A stretch of 64,000 nt of DNA from contig JADJSD010000003.1 of NCBI GenBank assembly GCA_016711875.1, positions 248,001-312,000 of the forward strand. Reading direction: 5' to 3'. Position numbers and translations under genes: made by a program. Each line of letters starts with the position of its first letter. The first letter of the stretch is position 1. The DNA comes from Betaproteobacteria bacterium (GTDB lineage Bacteria > Pseudomonadota > Gammaproteobacteria > Burkholderiales > Usitatibacteraceae). The notes under the pieces are model-generated. The model worked only from the letters and a program-made list of their open reading frames with translations. It made no database searches and had not been told where the DNA came from. Positions 8,318 through 15,201 of this stretch are shown here, piece by piece.

Positions 8318-8704
8318 TTACTTCAGGTGCGCGGAGACGAGCTTCGTCATCTCGAACATCGAGACGGTCTTCTTGCCGCCGAACACGGCCTTCAGCTTGT
8401 CGTCGGCGTTGATGTTCCGCTTGTTCACCTTGTCCTGCAGGCCGTTCTTCTTGATGTACGCCCAGATCTTGCTCGTGATCTCGGTACGCGGCACGGCGGC
8501 CGAACCCACGACGGCGGCGAGCGTCGCGCTCGGCGTCACGGGCTTCATGAAAGCGGCGTTCGGCTTGCGCTTGGCGGCGGCCTTCTTCGGTGCTGCCTTC
8601 TTGGCTGCCGGCTTCTTGGCGGCGGCCTTCTTCACCGGCTTCTTGGCGGCAGGCTTCTTGGCCGCCGGCTTCTTCGCTGCTTTCTTGGCTTTCTTAGCTG
8701 CCAT
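8318..8704 (-). CDS. SWIB/MDM2 domain protein with histone H1-like N-terminal tail
   Basis: A 128-residue protein in two parts. Residues 1-47 are almost pure Lys/Ala/Pro repeats of the KKPAAKK type seen in histone H1-like bacterial proteins. Residues 50-128 form a SWIB/MDM2 fold (VVGSAAVPRTEITSKIWAYI, then NINADDKLKAVFGG and a final MFEMTKLVSAHLK). The ATG at 8704 has GGAGG seven bases upstream; a start further upstream would add unrelated sequence. Such proteins are thought to be DNA- or nucleoid-associated. A partner is not evident. The basic tail is like that of the phasin 2 kb away, which may help place both on the nucleoid. The domain call is firm, the function is not known. Confidence 0.88.
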   Translation of the reverse strand: MAAKKAKKAAKKPAAKKPAAKKPVKKAAAKKPAAKKAAPKKAAAKRKPNAAFMKPVTPSATLAAVVGSAAVPRTEITSKIWAYIKKNGLQDKVNKRNINADDKLKAVFGGKKTVSMFEMTKLVSAHLK

Positions 8705-9049
8705 TCGAATTCCTCCAATCTGGTGATGTTGGTGGTTCAGCTTCAATCTCGCCTCGCGAGGCGTGACAGGCGAGAGAATGCACATGGCGAAAACTGTTTG
8801 TCAATGTGTTTTCACTCTGAAAACGGCACATTCTCCCTCTGACGATGCCCGCTTGCCGCGGCCCTTCGCGAAGCCCGGATCGCTCGCGCTTCGCCCGGGC
8901 GCCCCTCACATCCGGCCTTTCCATCGCATCCCGCGGCTCGAGCGAGGCGGCCATGGCCTACAGCTTGCCCGCCCCGGAAGACGATTTGTTGCCGTGCATC
9001 AACACCGGGCCATTGGCGCAGGCGACGTTTCCGGTGCCCCCCTGCCCCT
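8705..9049. other. 345-bp intergenic stretch between the SWIB and TetR genes
   Basis: It contains the candidate SWIB promoter at 8775-8804 and, on the minus strand, a 31-codon open frame at 8958-9053 coupled to the TetR stop (listed separately). I see no terminator with a T-run, RNA gene or repeat in the rest. An imperfect GCCCGG/CCGGGC hairpin lies near 8873-8900. Confidence 0.6.
8775..8804 (-). promoter_or_regulatory. candidate sigma-70 promoter for the SWIB gene
   Basis: On the minus strand a perfect -35 hexamer TTGACA (8799-8804) is followed after 18 bp by CATTCT (8775-8780), a weak -10 (3 of 6). It lies in an AT-richer patch about 70 bp before the SWIB start codon. The -35 is convincing, the -10 is not. 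Confidence 0.35.
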
Positions 9050-9053
9050 TCAT
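8958..9053 (-). CDS. possible 31-residue small protein, coupled to the TetR gene
   Basis: On the minus strand the TetR stop overlaps an ATG in the arrangement ATGA (9050-9053), the same coupling used by many neighbours here. The frame that follows runs 31 codons to a TAG at 8958. The product would be Gly-rich with one Cys (begins MKGQGGTGNVAC, ends SSGAGKL). Third positions are mostly G or C, as in real genes of this genome, but in a GC-rich genome that is weak evidence. I do not recognise the peptide. No separate ribosome site is visible; translation would rely on coupling. Confidence 0.25.
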   Translation of the reverse strand: MKGQGGTGNVACANGPVLMHGNKSSSGAGKL

Positions 9054-9730
9054 TCGATGTAGTCGCGGCCGAGCCGCTCGATATGCGAACGGGCCTCGGC
9101 CACGAGGTACGGTGCCACCAGCGCCATCACCTGGTAGGCGCCTGCCCCGAGGTCGTGCGAATCGGTCCTGCCCCGCTTGTCGCGGATGGCCCGGTAGTTG
9201 AGCCAGTAGGTCGCGACGACCAGGACGTTGTCCGCGAGCGCCGAGATCTCCTCCGGGCGAGCGTGCATGAGCCCGGCCTTCACGAGACCCGCGCAAAGGC
9301 GGCGGACGGCCTCGAGCTTCGCCTCGACGATGCGGTTGAAGTGCTCGCGCAGGCGCCGGTTCCGACCCGTGATGTCGTCGAGGTTGCGGTAGAGGAAGCG
9401 GAATCCCCAGATGCCCTCGAACATGAGGTGCAGGTAGAGCCAGAGGTCCTCGATGGCGCCGGGGCCGTCCAGACGGGCGTCGGGCTCCAGGGCGATTCGC
9501 GCCTCGAACCGGTCGAAGAGCTCCTCGACGATCTGGTCCTTGTTGCGAAAGTGGTAGTACAGGTTCCCCGGGCTGATGCCCAGCTCGTCGGCGATCATGC
9601 CGGTGGTGACGTGCGCCTCGCCGTGCTCGTTGAAGAGCGCGAGGCTCACCGCGAGGATGCGCTCGCGCGTGCGCTGGGTTCGGACGGCGTTGCCGTCGAG
9701 AGCGGGCCGGCCGGCGGGGGACTTCGCCAT
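9050..9730 (-). CDS. TetR/AcrR family transcriptional regulator
   Basis: A 226-residue regulator. The N-terminal helix-turn-helix covers roughly residues 22-70, with the signature IADELGISPGNLYYHFRNKDQIVEEL. The rest is an all-helical ligand-binding and dimerisation domain (from about residue 80) with a WLNYRAIRDKRG segment. The start at 9730 is preferred because it gives the usual short basic arm before the HTH. It lies 14 bp after the patatin gene on the same strand, so the two are probably co-transcribed. Being inside the lipid locus, a fatty-acid or acyl-CoA responsive role is plausible. The effector and the target sites cannot be read. Confidence 0.88.
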   Translation of the reverse strand: MAKSPAGRPALDGNAVRTQRTRERILAVSLALFNEHGEAHVTTGMIADELGISPGNLYYHFRNKDQIVEELFDRFEARIALEPDARLDGPGAIEDLWLYLHLMFEGIWGFRFLYRNLDDITGRNRRLREHFNRIVEAKLEAVRRLCAGLVKAGLMHARPEEISALADNVLVVATYWLNYRAIRDKRGRTDSHDLGAGAYQVMALVAPYLVAEARSHIERLGRDYIE

Positions 9731-9744
9731 GGCCGGAAAGCGTA

Positions 9745-11013
9745 TCACGCCGCGGGCGGGTCCCTCGCGATCCAGCGCCTCAAGTCGACGAGCGTCTCGC
9801 GCAAGTCGGCCGCCGCGCCCGGCAGGCGCCAGGGCGCAGGCGAGCGGTTCGCCGGCCTTCCCAGACGCATCGAGAGACGTCGGTCCGGATCCTCCAGCAC
9901 GTCGACCTTCATGCGGATGCCATGGCGGGCGAGGATCGGCTCGAGCGTCGAGCGGCGCTTCAGCAGGTCGCGCCGGGTGCGCGCGTACGCGTGCTCGCAG
10001 AGCCGCTGGCGCGTCGCATAGCCGAAGATGTTGGTGAAGAAGATCTCGCTGTCGTCCGCGTCGGGCTCGAACAGGATGACATCCGCGCCTCGATACTGGG
10101 TGCGGTACTTCGAGAGGCCGGTCGCCATGCGCGAGTGGATGATCGCGCGGAAGGTCTGGGAGAGCACCACGGGCAGGCCACCCTCGACGAGCCGGGAGTG
10201 CCGGCCCCGGCCCTTCTCCGTCGCGAGGCTCGCGTCGTACGGCACGATCGGGTTCACGCAGATCACCAGCCGCGCGCCGTCGTCCAGGGCCTCGGAGGCG
10301 TGCAGCGTCTTCTTGAGGGCGCCGTCGACGAAGTGGTGCCCGTCGATCTCGACCGGGGGGAAAAGCCCCGGCAGCGCCGCGCTGGCCTGCACGGCCTTCG
10401 AGATGGGAACGTGATCATGACCGGGGCGGCCGAAGCTCACGCTCTCGCCCGTGTCCAGGTCCGTCGCCACGAGGTAGAGCTTTCGAGAGAGCTGCCGGAA
10501 ATCGTCCGTGCGCCCCGGACGCGTGAAGACGGCCTGGAGGTAGCGGTGGATCGTGTCGTTGTCGAAGATGCCGGTCGGGATGGCCCGGCCCAGTGCCGCG
10601 AACGACTCCAGCGCCCCGCGGCCGAACGGTCGCGTCACGTAGTTCACGATCGATTTCGCGAGGATCGGCGGAACGGACCGCGCTCGCGCGAGGTACTCCG
10701 CGAAAGCCGGGCGCATGAAAACCTCGGGGGTGAGCGCACCCTCGACCTCGCCGTCCTCGATGAAGAGCCCGTAGATCTCGGAGACCGGGATGCCGTTGGC
10801 GAGCGCAGCCGACAGGAAGCTGCCCGCGCTCACACCGACGTAGACGTCCAGCTCGTTGAAATCGAGGCCTTCGAGCGAATCCTGGAGGGCGAGAAGCGCG
10901 CCTATTTCGTAGACGGCCCCGAACGGCCCGCCCCCGGCGAGAGCGAGACCGATCGGCGGCTTGCGAGCGCGACTGCCCCGGGCCTTGCGGGGCACTCCTC
11001 CGGGCCGCGGCAT
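9745..11013 (-). CDS. patatin-like phospholipase / lipid acyl hydrolase
   Basis: A 422-residue patatin-fold hydrolase. It has the oxyanion-hole glycine run GGGPFG near residue 28, the nucleophile elbow GVSAGS (S62) and the catalytic Asp in VDGALKK. Patatins use a Ser-Asp dyad to release fatty acids from phospholipids or neutral lipids. Members of this family are found on bacterial lipid and PHA inclusions. There is no signal peptide, so it acts in the cytoplasm or at the membrane face. It sits between the TetR gene and a second phasin, all leftward, with 9 bp between it and the phasin. The position suggests mobilisation of stored wax ester or triacylglycerol. The lipid substrate is inferred. 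Confidence 0.88.
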   Translation of the reverse strand: MPRPGGVPRKARGSRARKPPIGLALAGGGPFGAVYEIGALLALQDSLEGLDFNELDVYVGVSAGSFLSAALANGIPVSEIYGLFIEDGEVEGALTPEVFMRPAFAEYLARARSVPPILAKSIVNYVTRPFGRGALESFAALGRAIPTGIFDNDTIHRYLQAVFTRPGRTDDFRQLSRKLYLVATDLDTGESVSFGRPGHDHVPISKAVQASAALPGLFPPVEIDGHHFVDGALKKTLHASEALDDGARLVICVNPIVPYDASLATEKGRGRHSRLVEGGLPVVLSQTFRAIIHSRMATGLSKYRTQYRGADVILFEPDADDSEIFFTNIFGYATRQRLCEHAYARTRRDLLKRRSTLEPILARHGIRMKVDVLEDPDRRLSMRLGRPANRSPAPWRLPGAAADLRETLVDLRRWIARDPPAA

Positions 11014-11022
11014 GGGAGCCTT

Positions 11023-11469
11023 CTAGCGGGCGCGGGCGCGCGAGCGGCGCAGCTGCTCGACGCTCGCCTGCAATTGGGCCACCTGGCGCGAAAGCGCGCG
11101 CACGTCCCGCGTGGTCGGCACGCCGATTCGGGAGATGGCGCGCGAGACACGCTGCTCGAACACCTTCTCGAGGTGGGAGACGGCCTCGACGGTCCGGGTC
11201 TTCGCCTCGACGGCGCGGGCGCAGGCGATTTCGCCCGCCTGGGTGGCGCGCATCACGGCGGCACGGCGGCTCTTCGCCTGGAGCGCGGACCCCTGCTTCA
11301 CGAGCGAATCGAAGGCGCCGACGGCGCTGCGGCGAACGCCCTCGGCCACTTGAACGCCGGCTTCGACAGCCTTGCGCGTGGTGGATCGGAGGGTCTGGAT
11401 TGCCTGGGCCGGCGAGGCCGGTCGGGCGATGGACTTGCGGGGGCGGGAGGTTCGGATGCGGCGGGCCAT
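11023..11469 (-). CDS. second phasin-like granule-associated protein
   Basis: A 148-residue, highly helical, basic protein. Its middle part (AFDSLVKQGSALQAKS, then HLEKVFEQRVSRAISRIGVPTTRDV, then LSRQVAQLQASVEQL) lines up with the PhaF/PhaI phasin encoded at 5627. Here the Arg-rich segments are at both ends instead of a Lys/Ala tail. The start at 11469 is chosen because AAAGGA precedes it. A start 18 bp upstream has no ribosome site. It is the first gene of the leftward phasin-patatin-TetR set and is divergent from the acyl-CoA reductase gene (215 bp between starts). It is more diverged than the first phasin, hence the lower confidence. Confidence 0.72.
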   Translation of the reverse strand: MARRIRTSRPRKSIARPASPAQAIQTLRSTTRKAVEAGVQVAEGVRRSAVGAFDSLVKQGSALQAKSRRAAVMRATQAGEIACARAVEAKTRTVEAVSHLEKVFEQRVSRAISRIGVPTTRDVRALSRQVAQLQASVEQLRRSRARAR

Positions 11470-11684
11470 GATTTTTCCTTTCGACATGTGGGGTGTATTC
11501 CCGGCGGTGGCGGGCGGGGCGGGGCCCCGGCTTCGACCCCAAGGCTACGGCGAAGCATTAGAGCAGACACACTAAAGCACGCCCGCCCTGCCCCGGCCCT
11601 GCCGGGGGCCGCGTGTATCATTCGCCCGACGGGCCGGCGCATCCGGATCCTTCCCCAGAAAAACGACTGCATCGAGGAGACCCC

Positions 11685-13676
11685 ATGTCCTATTTCGTGA
11701 CCGGCGGCACCGGCTTCATCGGTCGCTTCCTCATCGACAAGCTCATCGCGCGCGGGGGCACGATCCACGTGCTGGTGCGCAAGAATTCGCTCAGGAAGCT
11801 CGACGCCCTGCGGCCGCGCTGGGGTGCGGACGCGAAGCGGGTCGTCGCCGTCGTGGGCGACCTTGCCAAGCCGAAGCTCGGCATCGCCCCCGCGGATCTC
11901 GCGAAGCTCAAGGGCAAGGTCGACCACGTCTTCCACCTGGCGGCGGTCTACGACTTGTCGGCTGACGCCGCGAGCCAGGAGAAGGCCAATATCGACGGGA
12001 CGCGCAACGCCGTCCAGTTCGCCGAGGCCATCCAGGCCGGCTGCTTCCACCACACGAGCTCGATCGCGGCTGCGGGCCTCTACGACGGCGTCTTCCGCGA
12101 GGACATGTTCGACGAGGCCGAGGAACTGGACCACCCCTATTTCCGCACCAAGCACGATTCCGAGGGCATCGTCCGGGCCGAGTGCAAGCGTCCCTGGCGC
12201 GTCTACCGCCCGGCGATCGTGGTCGGCCACTCGAAGACGGGCGAGATCGACAAGATCGACGGCCCCTACTATTTCTTCAAGCTCATCCAGAAGATGAGGA
12301 AGGCCCTGCCCCAGTGGATGCCCACGGTGGGCATCGAGGGCGGGCGCATCAATATCGTGCCCGTGGACTACGTCGTGGACGCCATGGACCACATCGCCCA
12401 CATGAAGGGCCTCGACGGCCGCTGTTTCCACCTGACGGATCCCGAGCCGCAGCGCATCGGCGAGATCCTGAACCTGTTCGCCAAGGCCGCCCACGCGCCC
12501 CAGATGACGATGCGGCTCAATGCCAAGATGTTCGGGTTCATCCCGGATTTCGTCCTCGACTCGGCCATGTCCCTCGCGCCCGTGCGCCGCATCCAGAAGC
12601 AGGTGCTCTCGGACCTGGGCATCCCGCCGGACATGTTCAAGTTCGTGAACTACCCGACGCGCTTCGACAACCGCGAGGCTGCCCGGGCCCTCAAGGGATC
12701 CGGCATCGCAGTCCCGGCGCTGGAGGACTACGCCTGGCGCCTCTGGGACTACTGGGAGCGCCACCTCGACCCGGACCTCTTCATCGACCGTTCGCTCGCC
12801 GGCAAGGTGAAGGACCGGGTCATCGTCATCACCGGCGGCACCTCGGGCATCGGAGAAGCCACCGCCTACAAGATGGCCGAGGCCGGCGCGCAGGTGGTGC
12901 TGGTCGCGCGCGACCCCGCGAAGGCCGCGCCCGTGATGGCGAAGATCAAGAAGATGGGGGGCAAGGCGAAGTTCTACGCCTGCGACCTGGCGGAGATCCC
13001 GGAGTGCGACAAGCTGGTGGCCGCGGTGCTCAAGGATTTCGGCCACTGCGACTACCTGGTGAACAACGCCGGTCGCTCCATTCGCCGAGGCATCGCGTCC
13101 TCCTTCGACCGGTTCCACGACTTCGAGCGCACGATGCAGCTCAACTACTTCGGCAGCCTGCGCCTCATCATGGGTTTCCTGCCCTCGATGATGAAGAACA
13201 AGCGCGGGCAGATCATCAACATCTCGTCGATCGGCGTGCTCACGCAGGCTCCGCGCTTCTCCGCCTACGTCGCCTCCAAGGCGGCGCTCGACTCCTTCAC
13301 CGGCTGCGCGGCGAGCGAGTTCAACGACGACAACATCGCCTTCACCACGATCAACATGCCCCTGGTGAAGACCCCGATGATCGCGCCCACCAAGCTCTAC
13401 AACCACGTGCCGACCCTCACGCCCGAGCAGGCGGCGGACCTCGTGGTGGAGGCCATCGTCTACAAGCCGGTTCGCATCGCGACGCGCCTGGGAATCTTCG
13501 GCGCCCTGCTGCACGCGGTCGCGCCCAAGGCCACGCACATCATCCTGAACGCGGCATTCCGCATGTTCCCGGATTCCTCCGCGGCCCAGGGGCGCAAGGA
13601 CGGAGCGCCCAAGGAGATCGCGCTCTCGCCCGAACAGGTCGCCTTCGCCCAGATCACGCAGGGCATCCACTGGTAG
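11685..13676 (+). CDS. alcohol-forming fatty acyl-CoA reductase (two-domain SDR)
   Basis: A 663-residue fusion of two SDR domains. Residues 1-370 form an extended SDR (TGGTGFIG at residues 5-12, active-site YFRTK) of the reductase type. Residues about 377-663 form a classical SDR (TGGTSGIG, NNAGRS, then YVASK). The length, the order and many sequence blocks (for example the DGPYYFFK block, NYPTRFD and the FERTMQLNYFGS block) match what I remember of the Marinobacter fatty acyl-CoA reductase of about 660 residues, which reduces acyl-CoA to a fatty alcohol with NADPH. The ATG at 11685 has CGAGGAG upstream. It supplies the alcohol for the wax ester synthase and is followed 5 bp later by bcp. Confidence 0.88.
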   Translation: MSYFVTGGTGFIGRFLIDKLIARGGTIHVLVRKNSLRKLDALRPRWGADAKRVVAVVGDLAKPKLGIAPADLAKLKGKVDHVFHLAAVYDLSADAASQEKANIDGTRNAVQFAEAIQAGCFHHTSSIAAAGLYDGVFREDMFDEAEELDHPYFRTKHDSEGIVRAECKRPWRVYRPAIVVGHSKTGEIDKIDGPYYFFKLIQKMRKALPQWMPTVGIEGGRINIVPVDYVVDAMDHIAHMKGLDGRCFHLTDPEPQRIGEILNLFAKAAHAPQMTMRLNAKMFGFIPDFVLDSAMSLAPVRRIQKQVLSDLGIPPDMFKFVNYPTRFDNREAARALKGSGIAVPALEDYAWRLWDYWERHLDPDLFIDRSLAGKVKDRVIVITGGTSGIGEATAYKMAEAGAQVVLVARDPAKAAPVMAKIKKMGGKAKFYACDLAEIPECDKLVAAVLKDFGHCDYLVNNAGRSIRRGIASSFDRFHDFERTMQLNYFGSLRLIMGFLPSMMKNKRGQIINISSIGVLTQAPRFSAYVASKAALDSFTGCAASEFNDDNIAFTTINMPLVKTPMIAPTKLYNHVPTLTPEQAADLVVEAIVYKPVRIATRLGIFGALLHAVAPKATHIILNAAFRMFPDSSAAQGRKDGAPKEIALSPEQVAFAQITQGIHW

Positions 13677-13681
13677 GCGCC

Positions 13682-14146
13682 ATGACACTCAAGCCCGGAG
13701 ACACCGCCCCCGATTTCGAGGGCCTCGCCACCGACGGCACGCGCGTGTCCCTCAAGGACTTCCGCGGCAGGAAGCTCGTGATGTATTTCTACCCGATGGA
13801 CGACACGCCCGGCTGCACGAAGCAGGCTTGCTCGCTCAGGGACCACAACAAGGACATCGCCGCCAAGGGGGCGGCGATCCTCGGCGTGTCGACCCAGGAC
13901 GAGGCGTCGCACCGCAAGTTCACCGAGAAGTACAAGCTCAATTTTCCGCTGCTCGCCGACCGGGACGGCAAGGTCGGGCGCGCCTACGGGACGATCGGCG
14001 GGGGCGGCCTCCTGTCGGCGGCCAAGGCACTCATCGGCATGGCCGACCGCGTGACCTTCGTGATCGACGAGGAAGGAAGGATCGCGCACGTCATCGACCG
14101 GCCGGACGTGGCGAACCACGCCGAAGAGGTCCTCGCGCTGCTCTAG
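13682..14146 (+). CDS. bcp: thioredoxin-dependent peroxiredoxin (Bcp/PrxQ)
   Basis: A 154-residue peroxiredoxin of the Bcp/PrxQ type. The peroxidatic Cys is C45 in DTPGCTKQAC, with the resolving Cys at C50, the same spacing and numbering as the Escherichia coli enzyme. It reduces hydrogen peroxide and organic or lipid hydroperoxides with thioredoxin. It starts 5 bp after the fatty acyl-CoA reductase and is probably co-transcribed with it. A lipid-peroxide role fits but is inferred. It overlaps the convergent lipase by 4 bp. Confidence 0.93.
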   Translation: MTLKPGDTAPDFEGLATDGTRVSLKDFRGRKLVMYFYPMDDTPGCTKQACSLRDHNKDIAAKGAAILGVSTQDEASHRKFTEKYKLNFPLLADRDGKVGRAYGTIGGGGLLSAAKALIGMADRVTFVIDEEGRIAHVIDRPDVANHAEEVLALL

Positions 14147-15081
14147 GCCCGCGGCACGAACGCTACCCCGGCGGCCCGGACTTCGTCGGCCACGAGGGCA
14201 TGCAGGCGCCGGTCGAGCAGGATGTCGACGTGGCCCACCCCGCGAAGCGCCACGTTCCGCGCCCAGGGCAGCCGGCTCGTCGCCTGGGGCGACACCAGGT
14301 TGTCGTGTACCGAATAGATGGAGGTGACCGGACAGCCCGGACCGGCGGCGCCCTCCCGGCGCCGCAGCGCCGCCAGGAATTCGCTGCCTTCCCGCATCTG
14401 CCGGGCATTGGTCCCCATGCCGAGCCTCGCGAGACGCGTCCCGTGATGCGGACTCGCGATCGTCACCAGCCGCGCGACCGAACCCGACCCGTGCCGCGCG
14501 AGGTAGGCCCTCGCGACGAGCCCGCCCATGCTGTGCGCGACGATCACGACCGCTTTCGCTCCGGCTGGCCGGACGATGAGGTCCACCTGCATGGCCAACT
14601 GTTCGGCCAGTTCATCGATGGGCCGGAACAGGCCGTGGAAGTTGAAGGTGTAGACGGGCGTCGCGCCCCGCGCCGAGAGACTTCGCAGGACGCCGCGCAG
14701 GATGCCGCGATTGGAGAAATACCCGTGAACCACCAGCACGGCGACCTCCGCCGGCAGGCCGCGCGGCGGATCGGCCGGCACGGCCAGGTTCTCGAGCGGC
14801 AGGTAGAACAGGTTGTTGGCGAGCATGGCGCGCCACTCGCCCAGCACCAGCGCCAGGGTCCCCGCGGGCCCGAGCTGCTCGGCGGCATCCCGAGGCGAGC
14901 GAGTGAGGTGCGCGACGGCCATCGAGAAGCAGACGATCGCCAGGCGCACGCCCAGGGCGAGCCCGACGGGGGCGGCGATGGCGGCGGGGAGACTCCAGCC
15001 GCGGGCGCACAGCCCGGCGGCGAGCGCCGCGATGAGCAGGGCCTCCACGACGAGAGCCGCCCGCACGAGCGAGACCAACAT
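14143..15081 (-). CDS. membrane-anchored alpha/beta-hydrolase (triacylglycerol lipase/esterase-like)
   Basis: A 312-residue protein. The first 60 residues contain two hydrophobic segments (AALVVEALLIAALAAGLC and a second one near residue 35-55) that should anchor it in the inner membrane. The rest is an alpha/beta-hydrolase. The nucleophile elbow AHSMGG carries S184, the oxyanion region is VVHGYFSN, and a late His lies in LRGVGHVDIL. This layout is that of bacterial lipases that act on acylglycerols. It is convergent with bcp (4 bp overlap) and divergent from the next gene across 120 bp. The substrate is not determined. Confidence 0.8.
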   Translation of the reverse strand: MLVSLVRAALVVEALLIAALAAGLCARGWSLPAAIAAPVGLALGVRLAIVCFSMAVAHLTRSPRDAAEQLGPAGTLALVLGEWRAMLANNLFYLPLENLAVPADPPRGLPAEVAVLVVHGYFSNRGILRGVLRSLSARGATPVYTFNFHGLFRPIDELAEQLAMQVDLIVRPAGAKAVVIVAHSMGGLVARAYLARHGSGSVARLVTIASPHHGTRLARLGMGTNARQMREGSEFLAALRRREGAAGPGCPVTSIYSVHDNLVSPQATSRLPWARNVALRGVGHVDILLDRRLHALVADEVRAAGVAFVPRA

Positions 15082-15201
15082 GCCGGGCAGTATAGTCCCG
15101 CCCGGGAGCGAGCCGGGGTGCGTGCTACCATCCGCGCACTTCGCTTCCTACCGGCCCGGACCCGGGCTTCGCCCCGGCCGTCACGACGAGACAACGCCTC
15201 G

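Noticed and set aside
8763..9062. 99-codon plus-strand frame in the SWIB-TetR gap
   Set aside because: No ribosome site, no motif, and it begins inside the candidate SWIB promoter; composition looks like non-coding GC-rich DNA.
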